This document shows, piece after piece, positions 35,985 through 49,000 of a DNA stretch of 64,000 bases. A model generated the notes under the pieces. That model did not search any database, was not told the DNA's origin, and worked only from the letters and a program-made list of their open reading frames with translations. Positions within the stretch are counted from its first letter, which is position 1; each line of letters opens with the position of its first letter. The DNA comes from Struthidea cinerea (lineage: Eukaryota; Chordata; Aves; Passeriformes; Corcoracidae): NCBI GenBank assembly GCA_013397865.1, contig VZTI01003402.1:372001-436000 (forward strand), read 5' to 3'. A program made the translations under genes and the position numbers.

Positions 35985-37613
35985 TGTCAAAGAAAGTGCA
36001 CACTGCCCCCTGGCAAACTGGTAACAATGGATGAGGAGAAGGCTGAGGTACTGAAAACCTTTTTTTGCCTCAGTATCCACTGAAAACCCCTCTTCCCACA
36101 TCTCTTGAGTGATTGGACTGCATGGCAGGCAGACTGGTGGAGCAAAGTGCCTCCCACTGTAAGAGAAGGTTGCATTTGTGACCATCTATGGCACCTGATG
36201 AGATGCACCCCAGAGTCCCCAGGGAATTGGCTGATGTAGTTGCCAAGCCATTCTCTGTGATATTTGAAAAAACCATGGCAGTCAAGTGAAGTCCCAGGTG
36301 ACTGCAGAAAGGGAAATACTGCACCCATTTTTAAGAAGCGTAGGAAGGAGGACCGTGGGAACCACCGACCTGTCGAACTCACCTCTGTGCCTGGGAAGAT
36401 CATGGAACAGATCAACCCAGACCACCTAGTGTCCTTCTGTGATGGAGTGACTACATCCGGGGACAAGGGAAGAGCTACAGATGCCATCTATCTGAACTGT
36501 AAGGCCTTGACACAGTCCCCCAGCACCTTTCTCTCTAAATTGGAGAGAGATGGATTTGATGGGTGAACTGATTGATGGATGAGGAATTGGCTGGCCAGTT
36601 GTATCCAGAGGGTAGTGATCAATGGCTCAATGTTCAGATGGACACCAGTGACAAGTTGTATCCCTCAGGGTTCTGTGCTGGGACCTGTACTGTTACATAT
36701 CTTCATCAGTTACAACAGACAGTGGAATCGGGTGCAACCTTGGCAAGTATGCAGACACTATCAAGCTGAGTGGTCCCATCGGCACACCTGAAGGATGGGA
36801 TGCCATCCAGAGGGACCTGGACAAGCTTGAGAAGTGGGCCTATGGGAATCTCATGAGGTTTAATAAGACCAAGTGCAAGGTGCTACACCTAGGTCACGCT
36901 GGTGTTAATCCAGGTTGGGGCATGAACAGACTGAGAGTAGCCCTGCTGAGAAAGACTTGGGGGTGTTGCTGGATGAGAGGCTGGACATGAGCCAGCATCG
37001 TGTGCTCCCAGCCCAGAAAGTCAGTCGTGTCCTGGGGTGCATCCAAAGCAGCGAAGCCAGCAGAGTGAGGGAGGGGATTCTGCCCCTCTACTTTGCTCTT
37101 ATGGGCCCCCACATGTACTGTGTCCTTGACACAGGAAGGGCATGGACCTGGTGGAGAACATCCAGAGGAAGGCCACAAAAATGGTCAGAAGGATGAGCAC
37201 TGCTCCTGTAAGGACAGGCTGAGAGTTGGGGTTGTTCAGCCTGGAGAAGAGCAGGCTCCAGGGACACCTTATTGCTGCCTTCCAATACTTAAAGGGAGCC
37301 TACAAGAAAGATAGGAACAGACTTTTTAGCAGAGCCTGATGCAATAGGACAAGGGGCAGTGGTTTCAAACTAAATGGAAGTAGATTTAGACGAGATACAA
37401 GATAAATTTTCAACAATGAGGGTGCTGAAACAGTGGAACAGGCTGTCCAGAGAGGCGGGAGATGTCCCAGCCCTGGAAACATCCAAGGTCAGGCTGGACA
37501 GGGCTCTGGGCAACCTGTTCTAGTTGAAGATCTCCCTGCTCATTGCAGGAGGGTTGGACCAGAGATCTTTAAAGGTCCCTTCCAACCTAAACTACTCCAT
37601 GATTCTGTGATCT
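35985..37613 (+). mobile_element. CR1 LINE copy, 5'-truncated and decayed
   Basis: Non-LTR retrotransposon of the CR1 family, common in bird genomes. It starts inside the second reading frame and ends with the typical CR1 3' terminus (CCCTTCCAACCTAAACTACT followed by an ATTCTGTG-type end). Pieces of the reverse transcriptase occur in several frames: NHRPVELTSVPGKIMEQI near 36.36 kb, PQGSVLGPVL near 36.67 kb and SSPAEKDLGVLLDERLDMS near 36.94 kb. The frames are broken by stops and shifts, and the catalytic YADD-type box reads YADT. It is therefore inactive. The 5' boundary is approximate. Confidence 0.92.
36264..37600 (+). pseudogene. CR1 reverse transcriptase remnant
   Basis: Coding remnant within the CR1 copy. 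The RT fingers and palm segments are recognisable but spread over at least three frames (36264-36566, 36579-36791, 36915-37196), with many stops between. The palm motif has lost its second aspartate. The expected role was target-primed reverse transcription of the element. No host function is suggested. Confidence 0.85.
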
Positions 37614-39048
37614 TTTCTGAACTCAATTCTTTCATTCCTATCAGGTAGATCCTGTTTCTTATCAGAACAATACAGAGATGCATTTTCCCATTTTTCTAGT
37701 TGTTTTGTTCATTCACAAAAATGGCACAACTGCAAGTTGCCAGACCACATGTTAAAATGACCTGTATTTCACTCATTTTAGTAATTTTATGTAGATCTAT
37801 ACTTGGCACTAAAGTGAGTCCACTCATGGCCTATGAGAGAGCCTAAAGAAACAGGGTTCTTCTCTAACATCTGACATCAGTAAATATGATTTCTCTCTGA
37901 TTATTTGAAGGGGCTCTGGAGAACTACCTTAAATGCACACACTTGGATTGGCTAGCAGCCTGCCTTAGGCTGCCTTTTCCCAGAAAACACCTTCTCACCT
38001 CTTGCGCTCCACTCTACCTTCTGTTAGGTTCCTCTTCAGTTTGAGCTGGGTACTCTGCCAGAAATCCTAAGAGCATAATATCATCGCCCTAGTCCAGAAC
38101 ATCAGCTGGAAAGGAAAAGTGATCTGGGCAGGGAGTAGCAAGCTATCACTGCTGATATCCATAGGCAGCAGAGCAGGTGTTCCCTCACAGGTGGGTAGAA
38201 AACTGCTTGCTTCTTCTCCAAGCCAGACTGCTCAAGATGGTGCAGAAAATTCAGATTAGAAGAGAAATCCTTAATCTGCAGACTTCTTTATTCTTTTACA
38301 CAGTTAGAGAATTTAAGAAGAAATACTGTGGGCTTGAGTGCTTGCTAAGGGAAAAAGAATTAAAAAGCTTTACAGTGTGCAGAGCTTGACAGAAGCAGAC
38401 AGCAGCCAAAGAGCTACTTAGCTCAAGTGGCCTCACAAAATGTGGCTATGCCTGCACAGCTAACCGTGTCAGTGGTACAGCAACTCTTACATGGTCATTT
38501 GGGGGATGGGAGTACACTGCTCATTCAGGCCCAGCCGCCCTTTAAGAGCTACAACACTCAAATGGGCCTGAGGTGTTGCCTGAAGTAGCTGTGTCACAGT
38601 GGGAAAGGCACAAGCAACAGCTCTATTTGCTCTTCCAATTTTTACTTGGCTGCATAGAAATTCAACTTTTCCCCTTGAACACACGGGTAGCCTTTGAGCT
38701 AGAAGAAGAAAAATAAAAAAAAACAGAAGGACATAAATTAATCAAGAATTAAAAGGAGCATCTAATACCAAAAGAGGAAATGAGAAAATATAGAAAAATA
38801 TCCTGAAATGTAATGCACACCTATGCCTTTACTGCTTTCAGAATAAAATGGCAACAATCATAGTATTAAGTAGATCACTGTGTGTGCCCAACACCTGGAA
38901 ATTCAATTCTTTTACTAGGGGTAAGTGATACAAGTGTGCAATGCAGAGTGATTTAAAATTACTGCAGTGATATTTTAAAATTCTGAAAACCATTTCCCTG
39001 CCTTTAAAGTTGTAGCGTTTGTACAGCACATCAGTGCTGTCCCTGGAC

Positions 39049-39069
39049 AAAAAAAAAAAAAAAAAAAAA
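39049..39069 (+). repeat. Poly(A) run
   Basis: 21 uninterrupted A. No SINE or processed gene is recognised just upstream, so it is called a homopolymer only. Confidence 0.85.
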
Positions 39070-39289
39070 GGCGCTTCATTCTTGCAGAGGAGCTTTTGAG
39101 TCATGGATATTAAATTTAAGAAATGTGGTCGAGATCATGTTTTACTTCTCCAATCTCTCCAGCGAATGGATTAAGTACGCTCCTGTTTGCTATAGGTCTA
39201 CTTGTGGGTGTGCTGATGGAATAGCAGCAGGCTTCAGCAGCACCCACGATTAACAGAAAGCTGCATTCACGCTGTCATCTCCTGTTCCC

Positions 39290-39720
39290 GTGCTGTGGTC
39301 GCAGTCAGTGACAACAGGCTGAGGTATGCGCTGCCCCAGAGCTCGCACACGCTAAGCCCCGCGCACTCCGCCTCTGGCGGCACACAAGCGCACTCCGTCC
39401 CCTCCCGGCACGTGCANNNNNNNNNNNNNNNNNNNNNNNNNNNNNNNNNNNNNNNNNNNNNNNNNNNNNNNNNNNNNNNNNNNNNNNNNNNNNNNNNNNN
39501 NNNNNNNNCCGCCAGCGCCCCCGCGCGGCCGCCGCTGCGCCTGCTCCCGCTGACGCCCGCCCGGCAGCCCCGAGCCGCCGCGCTGCCGCAGGCCCCCTCC
39601 TGCCTCTGCCCACGCCAGGCCCACGGGAGAAAGCCATGAGCTGCTGTTCTGCACCAAGAGTCTGCAAACCGCCGGTACGCGCCGTCCCCCCTGCGCAGCC
39701 GAGGGCTCATTCTGGCTCTC
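39290..39720. promoter_or_regulatory. CpG-island-like block
   Basis: Dense CG dinucleotides on both sides of a run of N. The right side (39509-39620) is very GC-rich, with repeated CCGCC/GCCG and CGCGCGG motifs, and sits in AT-rich surroundings. Islands of this kind usually mark promoters, yet the nearest known genes are about 15-18 kb away. Possible donors exist on the + strand (for example CCGCCG|GTACGC near 39675), but I cannot define a transcript. Confidence 0.6.
39417..39508. other. Assembly gap (92 N)
   Basis: 92 undetermined bases in the middle of the GC-rich block. Gaps often fall in such sequence, so the missing part is probably also GC-rich and the stated length may be an estimate. 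Confidence 0.99.
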
Positions 39721-41800
39721 TTTCCATTCACATTGATTCACAGCCCTTCTGCCACAAGCACTTGGGGACAGGAGGGCAGCTAGGAAAGGGGGCAGTCCCT
39801 GGTATCTCAAGGAGCAGTGTTTCTCCACCTGCTAATCCATATGGATCAAAATTCTTCTGCCTTTACAGGCCTGCAGGGAGCTAGCTAGCAGCACCCCACA
39901 GATTCTGGGATGTGCCTTGCCTCAGCTGCGGCCCATGCATCTAACTGCTCTGCTGCAAGCAGAAGAGGCTAAGTCAGGCAGCTGGAAGGAATGCTGTGGG
40001 TCCCTTCTGGAAAACCACCTACTCTGATGGGCTGCTGCACATGAGGGGCAGCAGTCTTCTGTTCAACATGGGCACTTTGTGAGCTGAGCCAAGGAAAACT
40101 GCATGTGGGAAAAGGAACTTGGAGGTGCCTCTTCAGCTGAGATACCATTCAGCCTTTCCCCAGGGTCCAGAGGAATTTGATGCATTTCCGAAAGTAACAT
40201 ATGTTCTTGAAGGCAGTGACATTCAGTGCTGAGTATCAGAGGTCTCCCAGGACAGCCTTGGACAGCTCCCACATGAGAGGATGTGGGGAGGAGAGAAGGA
40301 GGTCAGGGGTCTGTTTGCTCATTCATTATATGAAGGCCAAATGAGGGAACTGGGGGCTCCAGAAGGTTCACCACAGTTCTCACAACTCTGTTCATTCCAT
40401 AGTGCTCACTTGTCTCAGTTGGTAAACAAAGCCCGATAGTACAAACCCCAGATATAAGCTTTAGTCGATCTAGTCAACTATTCCAGGTTAGACTTCTGCT
40501 TCCCAGTTTAAAACTCTGCAAGACAAAGTATGACTCCATCCTAGGACAGCAGGAAATGTTCCCTACATTTCCCTTGAGCTCCTGAACAACTGATAGACTT
40601 TGGGCTTCTCACCTCACATCCTCATGCAGTGATACTCCTTCAGCCTCGTAAATTACGAAGACACCAGCACTGAGCAATGACAAAATGTTCCCTGGCAGGA
40701 GAATTGGGCTCTACACAAAACTGGCCAAACGACAAAGCCACTGTTTTTTTTCCTGTGTGGTGCTCCCACCAGAACACCTACCAGGATGCTACACTCGCCA
40801 TGGCTCACCTGCTGACTGTGCAGTGAAAAATGAACTTGAAATATTGGATCTGTTCAAGCTTTGGGCTGGACCCCCGTGATACTGATAGCGCCTTTTCCCT
40901 AACTCATGCAGCACCTGCCATACTGTGCCTTGTGGGCCTTGTCTGGGGCCAAAGAATCTCTGTGACTGGACCCCGATGCAAATGGTCTGTGACCTGCAGA
41001 AGGGCACTGAGCTTTCAGCTGTGGTCTTCCCAGCACAATTGTGAGCAACACTGAGTGGAAAAAGCAGGGAGCACATTCCCTTCTGGAGGGCATCTGAGAG
41101 GGGCATCCAGCCATGCAGCCACTCCGCACTAAAGCAAAGACCAGCAGTGCTGAGGGGGATACGAAAGGACAGACTTGGCTGGCTCACACGTGTTTCATAG
41201 TTACCCTCGATACTTCATCATTCCTGCCAAAGGAACGGTATTGCTGCTTCTGAGAATGTAGCATGTCAAGTGACATTTGGCTGTGGTAGACCTATTTTAC
41301 AGTGATGCTTTGTACAAACCCACAGCTTTCAAACTGAAAAGGGGGAGGGCTTGCGAGAAATGAATTCTTCAGGAAGGTATGGCAGATGCTTTTCTAAGAA
41401 TATACTGCATGATAACACATAACACTCTTGACAAAGGGGAAAGGCCAAAGATATACATTGCCCTGTTCATCTATCAAGGAGGCCTGATAAGAACAGCATT
41501 GCACAGTCAACTCATTTTTTGACTTCCAAGTTATTTTTTTCCTTACCCATTTACACCAGAGTTTTTACCTAATTGGCTATGCTTAAATATTTTGGAGGGA
41601 TGATGAATTTAGAGAAATTAGGCTGAGATTCACTCCCCATCTCTTTTTATCTTCCCTTTTTTGGGGGGCTGTCAAGTTATAGTGGTCAGCAGCTGTTGTT
41701 TCTTGTTATACCCCCACTTACAAGGACTAGATACAAGATGACAAACCTAGTCCTAAAGTGAGGATGACCACACCATAAATGTGAAGCATAAATATCATAT

Positions 41801-41935
41801 AATCATAGAATATTCTGAGCTGGAAGGAACCCATAAGGATCATCAAAATCCAACTTCTGGCCCTGTAGAGGAGAACCCCACACATCATACCATGTGCCTG
41901 AGAGCGTTGTCCAAAGGCTTCTTGAAGGTGTGGGT
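41801..41935 (-). mobile_element. CR1 LINE 3' fragment
   Basis: Read on the + strand it begins AATCATAGAATATTCTGAGC, then TGGAAGGAACCCATAAGGAT, then ACCATGTGCCTGAGAGCGTT, then GTCCAAAGGCTTCTTGAA. This is the reverse complement of a CR1 3' end. The more distal part fades near 41935. Confidence 0.85.
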
Positions 41936-42998
41936 GTATTTTAGGGGAAAAACTAACAATGCTTTTAAGAGTTGAGGCCCACTCTTTAATGTAAAAGGTA
42001 TGTTCTTCCTAGAAGGGGAGAAACCTGTGAGTTCCTTATAAAGCCTCAGGGTTCCAACCCCCAGAGTTACAGGAACATTGGCTCAGAAAGCTTGCAAGAA
42101 AAGTTCCCTTTGCACAATTTCCTTTGGGTTAAATCTTGGTCTGTGTCTGTTAGTAAATCAAATGGGTCCAAGGACACTCCGGTGAAAACCTCTCAGCCTC
42201 CAAAGCTGGGTGGCTGCATCCAAACTGCTTATCTGGAGCTGGTAGTGGAACATCCTCACTCCACAAGTGTGGGGCCCTTTGCTGAGAGCACTTGCTGGCT
42301 GCCCTGGGGTAAGGGCTGACTGTCCCTCTGCCAGCACCATGAGCTGGTAACTAACACTTGATCTTTGAGTTTAAATACAACACTCAGGCATGCCTGCTGG
42401 AGAATGGTGTGGGGACAGACAGGGTATTCCTGGAGCCCACAACCATTCATTCCAGAAACAAGTATCTTGTGGCAAACACCCAAAGCAGCATCTGCTGTTC
42501 ATAGAGACATGTAGGAGGGTTCCTCACATCTCCATCATTCCTATGGCTTTTGCTGATCCAACAGGATTTACCTTATAAACACAGGCAACTGGAGTGAAAT
42601 CCTGGGCACCCCAAACTCCTTTTCCCTGACCTCCCTTTTGAGGTTCCCAATATGCCCAGATCTGCCTTATCCTTTGGAAAGAGAGCTCAGCCCTGCTTTA
42701 ACTCCATCACATTCACTGGCTATGTCTGTCTGTCTCTGTAGTGAACTGTGTGTTTCTGGAAGGCATTCCCCTGTTCAAATTACATATTTCTGATATTTTT
42801 CACAGTCCCTCCTTCAGCCCTTTCGATCAGAACAAATGTACCATTTTGCTAGAAAACTTTACTACAGCAGTCATTGCTTAGAGGGCCTTTGAGGTCAAAG
42901 CTGAGTAGACCTCAAGTGCCTCACCAGACAACTGTGCAGAAATAAATTTCAATTTCAAAGATTCATTCAATTCATTTATTCCCTGAGCTCACACTGCT

Positions 42999-43026
42999 CA
43001 CAAGTGTGAGCCATATCACACTTGTG
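42999..43026. repeat. Perfect inverted repeat, 10-base arms
   Basis: CACAAGTGTG at 42999-43008 and its exact reverse complement CACACTTGTG at 43017-43026, with an eight-base spacer. A direct repeat of AGCCATATCACA follows at 43032. No associated element is known to me. Confidence 0.8.
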
Positions 43027-46000
43027 TGTCAAGCCATATCACAGACTACATGTTTAGGATTTAATTATCTTCACTATATATTAGATGTACTATATATGGT
43101 GTGCTGGAGAGTCAAGACTCAGAAAGATTTAAACACAAACAAAATGTATGTGGTTGAGGAGAAACCCTTGAGGAATTCTCCAGTCCTGTCCTGACTGTCA
43201 GGAGTGTTTTGTCCTAGGTAGTATTTTAGGACATGTTTTCATGATCTGCTTTACCTGATCTCAGTCAGCATCATCAAGAAAAGGCAGCACCATCCAGACT
43301 GCTTCTCTGGCCTCCAGCTGCACCACCACTCTGTTGTGGTGGCACTGGGATTAATTTGGCAGTGGCATGAACTGGAGCAAAGAAAGGATTTAGCTTGCAC
43401 AGCTGCACAAAGGCTAATGCCACTACAAGGAAGAGAGAGGCAGTGGGCTACTCAGCTAGGGATTTGGGGGGACAGGCAATGATCCTGCCCATTCTGGTAG
43501 AAGCTGCTCTTCCGTGGGGTTAGGCTGTCAGTGAAATCACACCCACAGGACAGGGACCCTTCCTTCTCTGTGTCATGAGACAATTCAGGCACTGTGCAGT
43601 GTCTTCTCACTTGGATCACAATGATTTATACAGTAAAATCCCATGAGTTTAATCAATTAAAAGGTGGCGGTTTTGTCCTGCCTGAGGGAAATGATGAGGT
43701 GGGAGGGTGATAGCTACTTTAGTTCAAGAGATAAGAGCTGAGACCTAGCAGTACCACACACCTCACTGCAGGCCAGTCCTCCCTTGGCAGGGAAGGCTTA
43801 GTGCTGCCTTGTGTAAGATTGCTGTCACAAGAGGAATCTTTTCGCAGCTCAAAAGCAGCACCACAGTGCCTGCATGGAACGTGTGCCCACAATGTAACAG
43901 TAGAGGTGACCCTGTTGGTTGGCAAACAGTGCTGCTCCCTGAGGAGAATTTCCTCTTGAAGGTTGACAATTGCCAATGCAAATTACAGCTGCCTGCAGTT
44001 TTAAGAGTACAAGGACAAACGTTTTGTCAGGTCTTCACCAGAAATCAAGTCACATGAAACATGATTTGCCACTAAGACGTGTTGCTTCTCTGGGCTTCAC
44101 AATGTCCCTGAAATGAGCACAAGCAACTCAGAGGATAAGGTGCCATCAGCTAAGCTCTGCTCCTGCCTAATCTTCAAGGACTGGAGGTCTTGGTGGCATT
44201 GGAATTAAATAACTAATCTGTCCCTGATAACATAATCCCTTAGCATCTGCTTTCCCTTTCCTGCTAAATGATGGTTGCTGTAGGCACACACTCTTGTAGA
44301 AAACTTCCAGCTATCAAGGGGAAAAAATGTCCAACAATGACACAAACAACTATGGTAGGCATTTAAACAGCTAGGAGCGTACAAGCTAGTTGTGGCCTTT
44401 ATGATATTTGCTATTAAACTATAGGTAACTGAGCAAAAGCCTTGAAGAACCTGTGGGCACTTAAGTGGATCTAAATAACAGCAAATGCAGGTTAACTAAA
44501 AATGCAGTTAATCTCTGAAGTGCAGAGCAAATGGATTATCATGCACACTGTGTGCAGGTGGCTGCTGTCCATTTTAGTGCAAGGGGAAGGACCTGTGCTC
44601 AGCTGGGGCACCCAGGATACCACCCCGAGGCCCCACCAGCCCTATGCATGAGTGGGTGCTGCAAGAAAGAGAACATTTCTTGTGCAAATTGCAAGCAGCA
44701 ATACTAAAGCAAGAGGCAGGTGTGTTCCTCTTCAGATTCAGCTGAAAAGCCTGGCAGCATGAGGGTGAATGAGGTCAGGCTCCTGCTTCAGAAAGGCTGC
44801 TGGGGAGGGACTGACTGTGATTCACTTCAGGAGGGTGTTGGTTGACAATAAGGAGGAGGCGGGTAGCCTTTGCTTCCCACCACGCTCACTGGTGCAGCGT
44901 TGGCAGTCACAGGGCACAGAGAAGAGGGAAATTAAGAGATTGGTGTGGCTGCAAAAGGAGGGGGAAATCAAAGCTTCTTTCTTTCCCTCCTCTGCTTCTG
45001 GTCCCTCAGTTTGACCGTGTGTGTCTCACTTCTGTTGCGTTTCTTGGTGTTTGTTTTCCCTAGGGGTTCACCTGCGAGGACAGACCTCTGTGAAGAGAAT
45101 CTCTCCACTCTGTGCCAAAAAGAACTCCTGCTCTGCTAGAGATCCCGAGCAACATCAACTGGCAGACCAGGCCTGCTCTCCCTGCTGTCCCTGCCATCCC
45201 CGCCATCCCTGTATTGGTGCTACCTGGGGGTGCCATGGGTGCCCCAGGGACAGCTGGCTGCTCCTCGTCCTTTCTGCTGACACTGTCAGAGTAGTAATAG
45301 GTTTTACAAGTAACTTCATGAACAAAGTCATGCAACCATTTCTGTCCTCTCAGCTGCATTTGCCTCACAGGATGGCAGCATTTGATATCTCAAAAGATAA
45401 AGAATATTTTGTTGTAAGCACAAGAAAAGTAGAGAAGATTGATGGTGGTATGAGGGAGGGTGGAAATTAGCTCAAAACCATAGACAAGGCATAAGTCTAA
45501 ATAATCAGATGAATGAAGAGGGTTACAGTGTACAAGTGAAGAGTCATTGAGTCATGTTTCAAGCTTGTACCATAAAATGATCTATAACTATTTCCCAGAA
45601 GGTGATTAGTTTGCATAATTCGGAAGGTTTATGAAAGGTGTTCATTGGAACTCAATGAATAATTATTTTTTTGTGTTTCATTGGCAAATTTGGAAAGTCA
45701 AAAGGACTCATTTCAGTCAGAACGAAAGGAAAAAATTTGATTTTTTTGTGAACTGAGATGTAAAACCAGTAATAATTTGAAGGCTTCAAAACAGACATTT
45801 AATCATAAAAAAATTAAGGCCTGATTTTGATTGTGGCTATTTATATATTGTTGAATATTTAAAAAGAGAGGGATTTTTGAAAGAAAATGATGCTTTGAAA
45901 GAAAAATAAAATAATTTAATTTGAAAAAAACATTGAGAATTATTTAATTTGAAATTCTGATTTTTTTCCTTGATGTTAAAGAATATGATTGTACTGGCCA

Positions 46001-49000
46001 AGATCCTGAAGTGGATTACTATCTCCTGTCCTAAACTTTTGGCTGCAGAAGTTTATTTCAAAAACAAAAGCCCCATTCTAAGGCTTGACAGAATATCAGG
46101 CAAATCCAAATTTCTCAAGACTCCAGAGCCTGCAGCTCCATGTGTCTCTAGCCCCTCAGTGACCCAGGGACTTTAACAAAACACTAGTCAGCCACTGCCA
46201 AGTCATAGACAGAAATTATAGCTGCATCTTCTCCAGAGCCTGCGTTTGCCAGCTCAGTGCATTATGACTTAGTACGCAATCTACCATTAAATAGCTTGCC
46301 AATGAAATCACTCTGTTTCAGGATGCAGTATTAAAAGAGCAACAAGAAAAGTGCTCTTACAGAGCATTAGTAGTTAAACCCCTTCAAGGCAAGAATGGGC
46401 AATGCTGTGAATGAAGGAATGAAGGAATGGCACTGAAGGGAGGCTGAGTCCTGCTTAACTCGTCTAGCCCAAAGCCCTTGGTGCAGAGATACCACGTATT
46501 TTCACTGAATCTTGACCTCTGGCAATAGTCCAACACAAGCTGATACATGAGGCACGCAGTATTGCAGCAACACCCCTTACAAGGCTGTGGCAGCAAAATT
46601 TGTTGGTGTGCTTAGGTCCTTAGAGTAATGAGAGCCAGGCAGTCTGCTTTCTTCTACTTCTAAAAGACATCAGTTAGTTGCTGACATTTGAAACTCACAA
46701 AAAGTGGGTTAATACAATGGCCATTTAAATGAGCAAACATAGCAAAAAACCTTAGGAAGTGAAACTTTCTCAAGAAAGCTTTGCTTAACTGCAGTTGCTC
46801 TTGCTGAAAAAAGGTTCCCTTCAGCTTCTTCTCATTTCATCCATTATTGGTTCTAGATAGAAAAAAGAAAAAATGTATTTTGCCAGTATGTAAGACACTG
46901 CTGGGTCTTTCTTTTTGCAAAAGAGCTAATGATTTCAAAAAGAAAAATATTGTTGGGGACTTAAAAAAGTTTTATGAAAATAGGTACATGCATTTTCTAA
47001 AAAACATTTCTTCAAAATTTTAAAATTCAAAACATTTCTTCCTATTTTCCTTAGAGTTTGATTTTTATTGGACCCCATCCAACACATTTGTTTTCTTTGT
47101 ATGTTCCAGATATAATCTCACTGATATAGAAAAGAAGAATTCCCCAAGTGGAGTGTTACCCACAAGCCCATCCTCCTTTTTATATACCCTTTTACTGATT
47201 TGGCAGCCTTTTTTCATAATCTCTTTCCCCTCTAGGAATACATTTGAAAACTTCCTTGATTCTCCCCTTCATCCCTAGTACAAAGGCCAACAAAACTGTT
47301 CACTGTCGTACTTTCTAGTATGTTATCCCTGTGGCCAAAACATTAAGAATTCTTTTGGAAGATGGATTTGAATTTTAAAATGTAGTTTTTCTTAGCTGAA
47401 TTTTCAGGTATGATAGCGGGAGGAACCAGCTAGAGCTGTGAAGAAGCACTTAAGTTGAATACTCACTGCAGTCAGAGGCTTTATAGCAGGCATTAATCAG
47501 TGCTCAACTTAAATAACCAGGAGAGCAAGTTGGCCACACACATTCAAGTTACTATCCTAAGAGTTACTATGATGTGACTGCCTAAGAATAAGAGAAGATA
47601 AAGCTTGTAGGGAGCACTAAGGTCTGTCAGCAAAGAGGTAGAGTAAGAAGGAGCTTCTCAGCAGAGCTTCTGAGTAGCGGCTTGTCAGCTATTTCAAACT
47701 TCACTTTGGCTAATGAAAGACTTCAGCCTCCCCTTGCATATCTGGTCTTTCAGGCATTTCAGGGGTTTGTTTTCGTACTTAGCCCTGATAGGCACTTAGG
47801 GAAAGGGCAATTGCTAAGTCCTAGAAATGTGGTTTCAAATACTTCATAAACTAGGGAAGACAAAGGGAGTTTGAGTTATCACTAATCCGAGAGTAAGGCT
47901 TTGTACATGAGGTCGGATTCTGTGGTGAAGAGTGGGTTGAACAACAAATCCTACAGCTAATACATTTTGGAAGGTATAGGACCTGCTTTTAGTTGGCTGA
48001 CTCACCTGATGCCAGCCATAAAGCCACTGCTTGGCTATAGTATCCCATTTGCAGAGCCATCTGCCTTATGGAGTGACAATTTTTTTGCAACTGCTATACT
48101 TCAAAACCAGAAAGATTCTTGCAAAGTCTGGGATTTATTCTACAATCCTCTGCTAGAATTTCTGTATCTTTGTTTTCCAGAGCCCCCAGCCTATGATTTA
48201 ATAACTATTCTAATGGCAACTCACAATCCTTGTATACATCACTGTAAACTTTCAGTAACATGTGGTGTCATGGAGCAAAGGCAAACAGATTAAACATTAA
48301 AGTTGTTTACATCATGGCATCAACCCCACAGATCTTAGACATAATTCCCAGGAATACATTCTCATACAAGCCCTGAATAAACAATCTGTGATAAAGCTAC
48401 TATTCATTCTATGCTTTTTGTAAATAAAACTGCAAGGAAAGAGGCAAGGAGAAGTTGTCTGAAACAGAAAGGCAAGGCAAGGTTTATAGCAAGGAGGGAT
48501 TCTGAAATGGTTCCCATCCCTCAGTGCTGTGTTTCCACATCACCTTGCTCTGTCATGCAAAATTTAAAGAGCATTATGTATAGGAATGGAGGTGGTGCGT
48601 TACCAGGTCTTCACTAAAATGTTTTTTTCACTCATAAGAGGGTTCTGGGCAAGTTTTGTCTGGCAATTTATTTCACTCAGCCTAACAGTGACATCTGAAA
48701 GCTAAAAAGCTACATATACCCTTCACCGATCCAGCCACTCATATTTCTGCCAAAACATCCTTTTCCCCCTTGGTAATCCCATTTCCCTATCTCCATCTCA
48801 TCACAAGCCCTCTGAGATTACCACGTAGAAGCCGTTTCCCTTAGACGTCCAAGGCTTCTGACCTGCATTCCCAAACTTCGTGTGCCCCTGGGAAGAGATG
48901 CATACTGTGCTGTAGTTCTGAGATCCAATCCCTGCGACGGCAAATCAGACAAAATATGGATGTGGTTGAACGTGGCCAAACAAGAAGCCTTAGCTCATGA

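Noticed and set aside
35987..36487. 166-codon minus-strand frame
   Set aside because: It is the antisense of the CR1 LINE reading frame, not a gene.
39267..39828. Frames of 114-158 codons over the CpG island
   Set aside because: They run through the N gap and owe their length to undetermined bases and GC-rich sequence with few stops. Alanine/arginine/proline-rich frames on both strands are typical of this artefact.
45021..45470. 149-codon frame with a CCT/GCC-rich stretch and a good acceptor-like TTTTCCCTAG before it
   Set aside because: The repetitive part (about 45173-45213) is a short imperfect tandem repeat read in two frames, and there is no donor or partner exon that makes a coherent protein.
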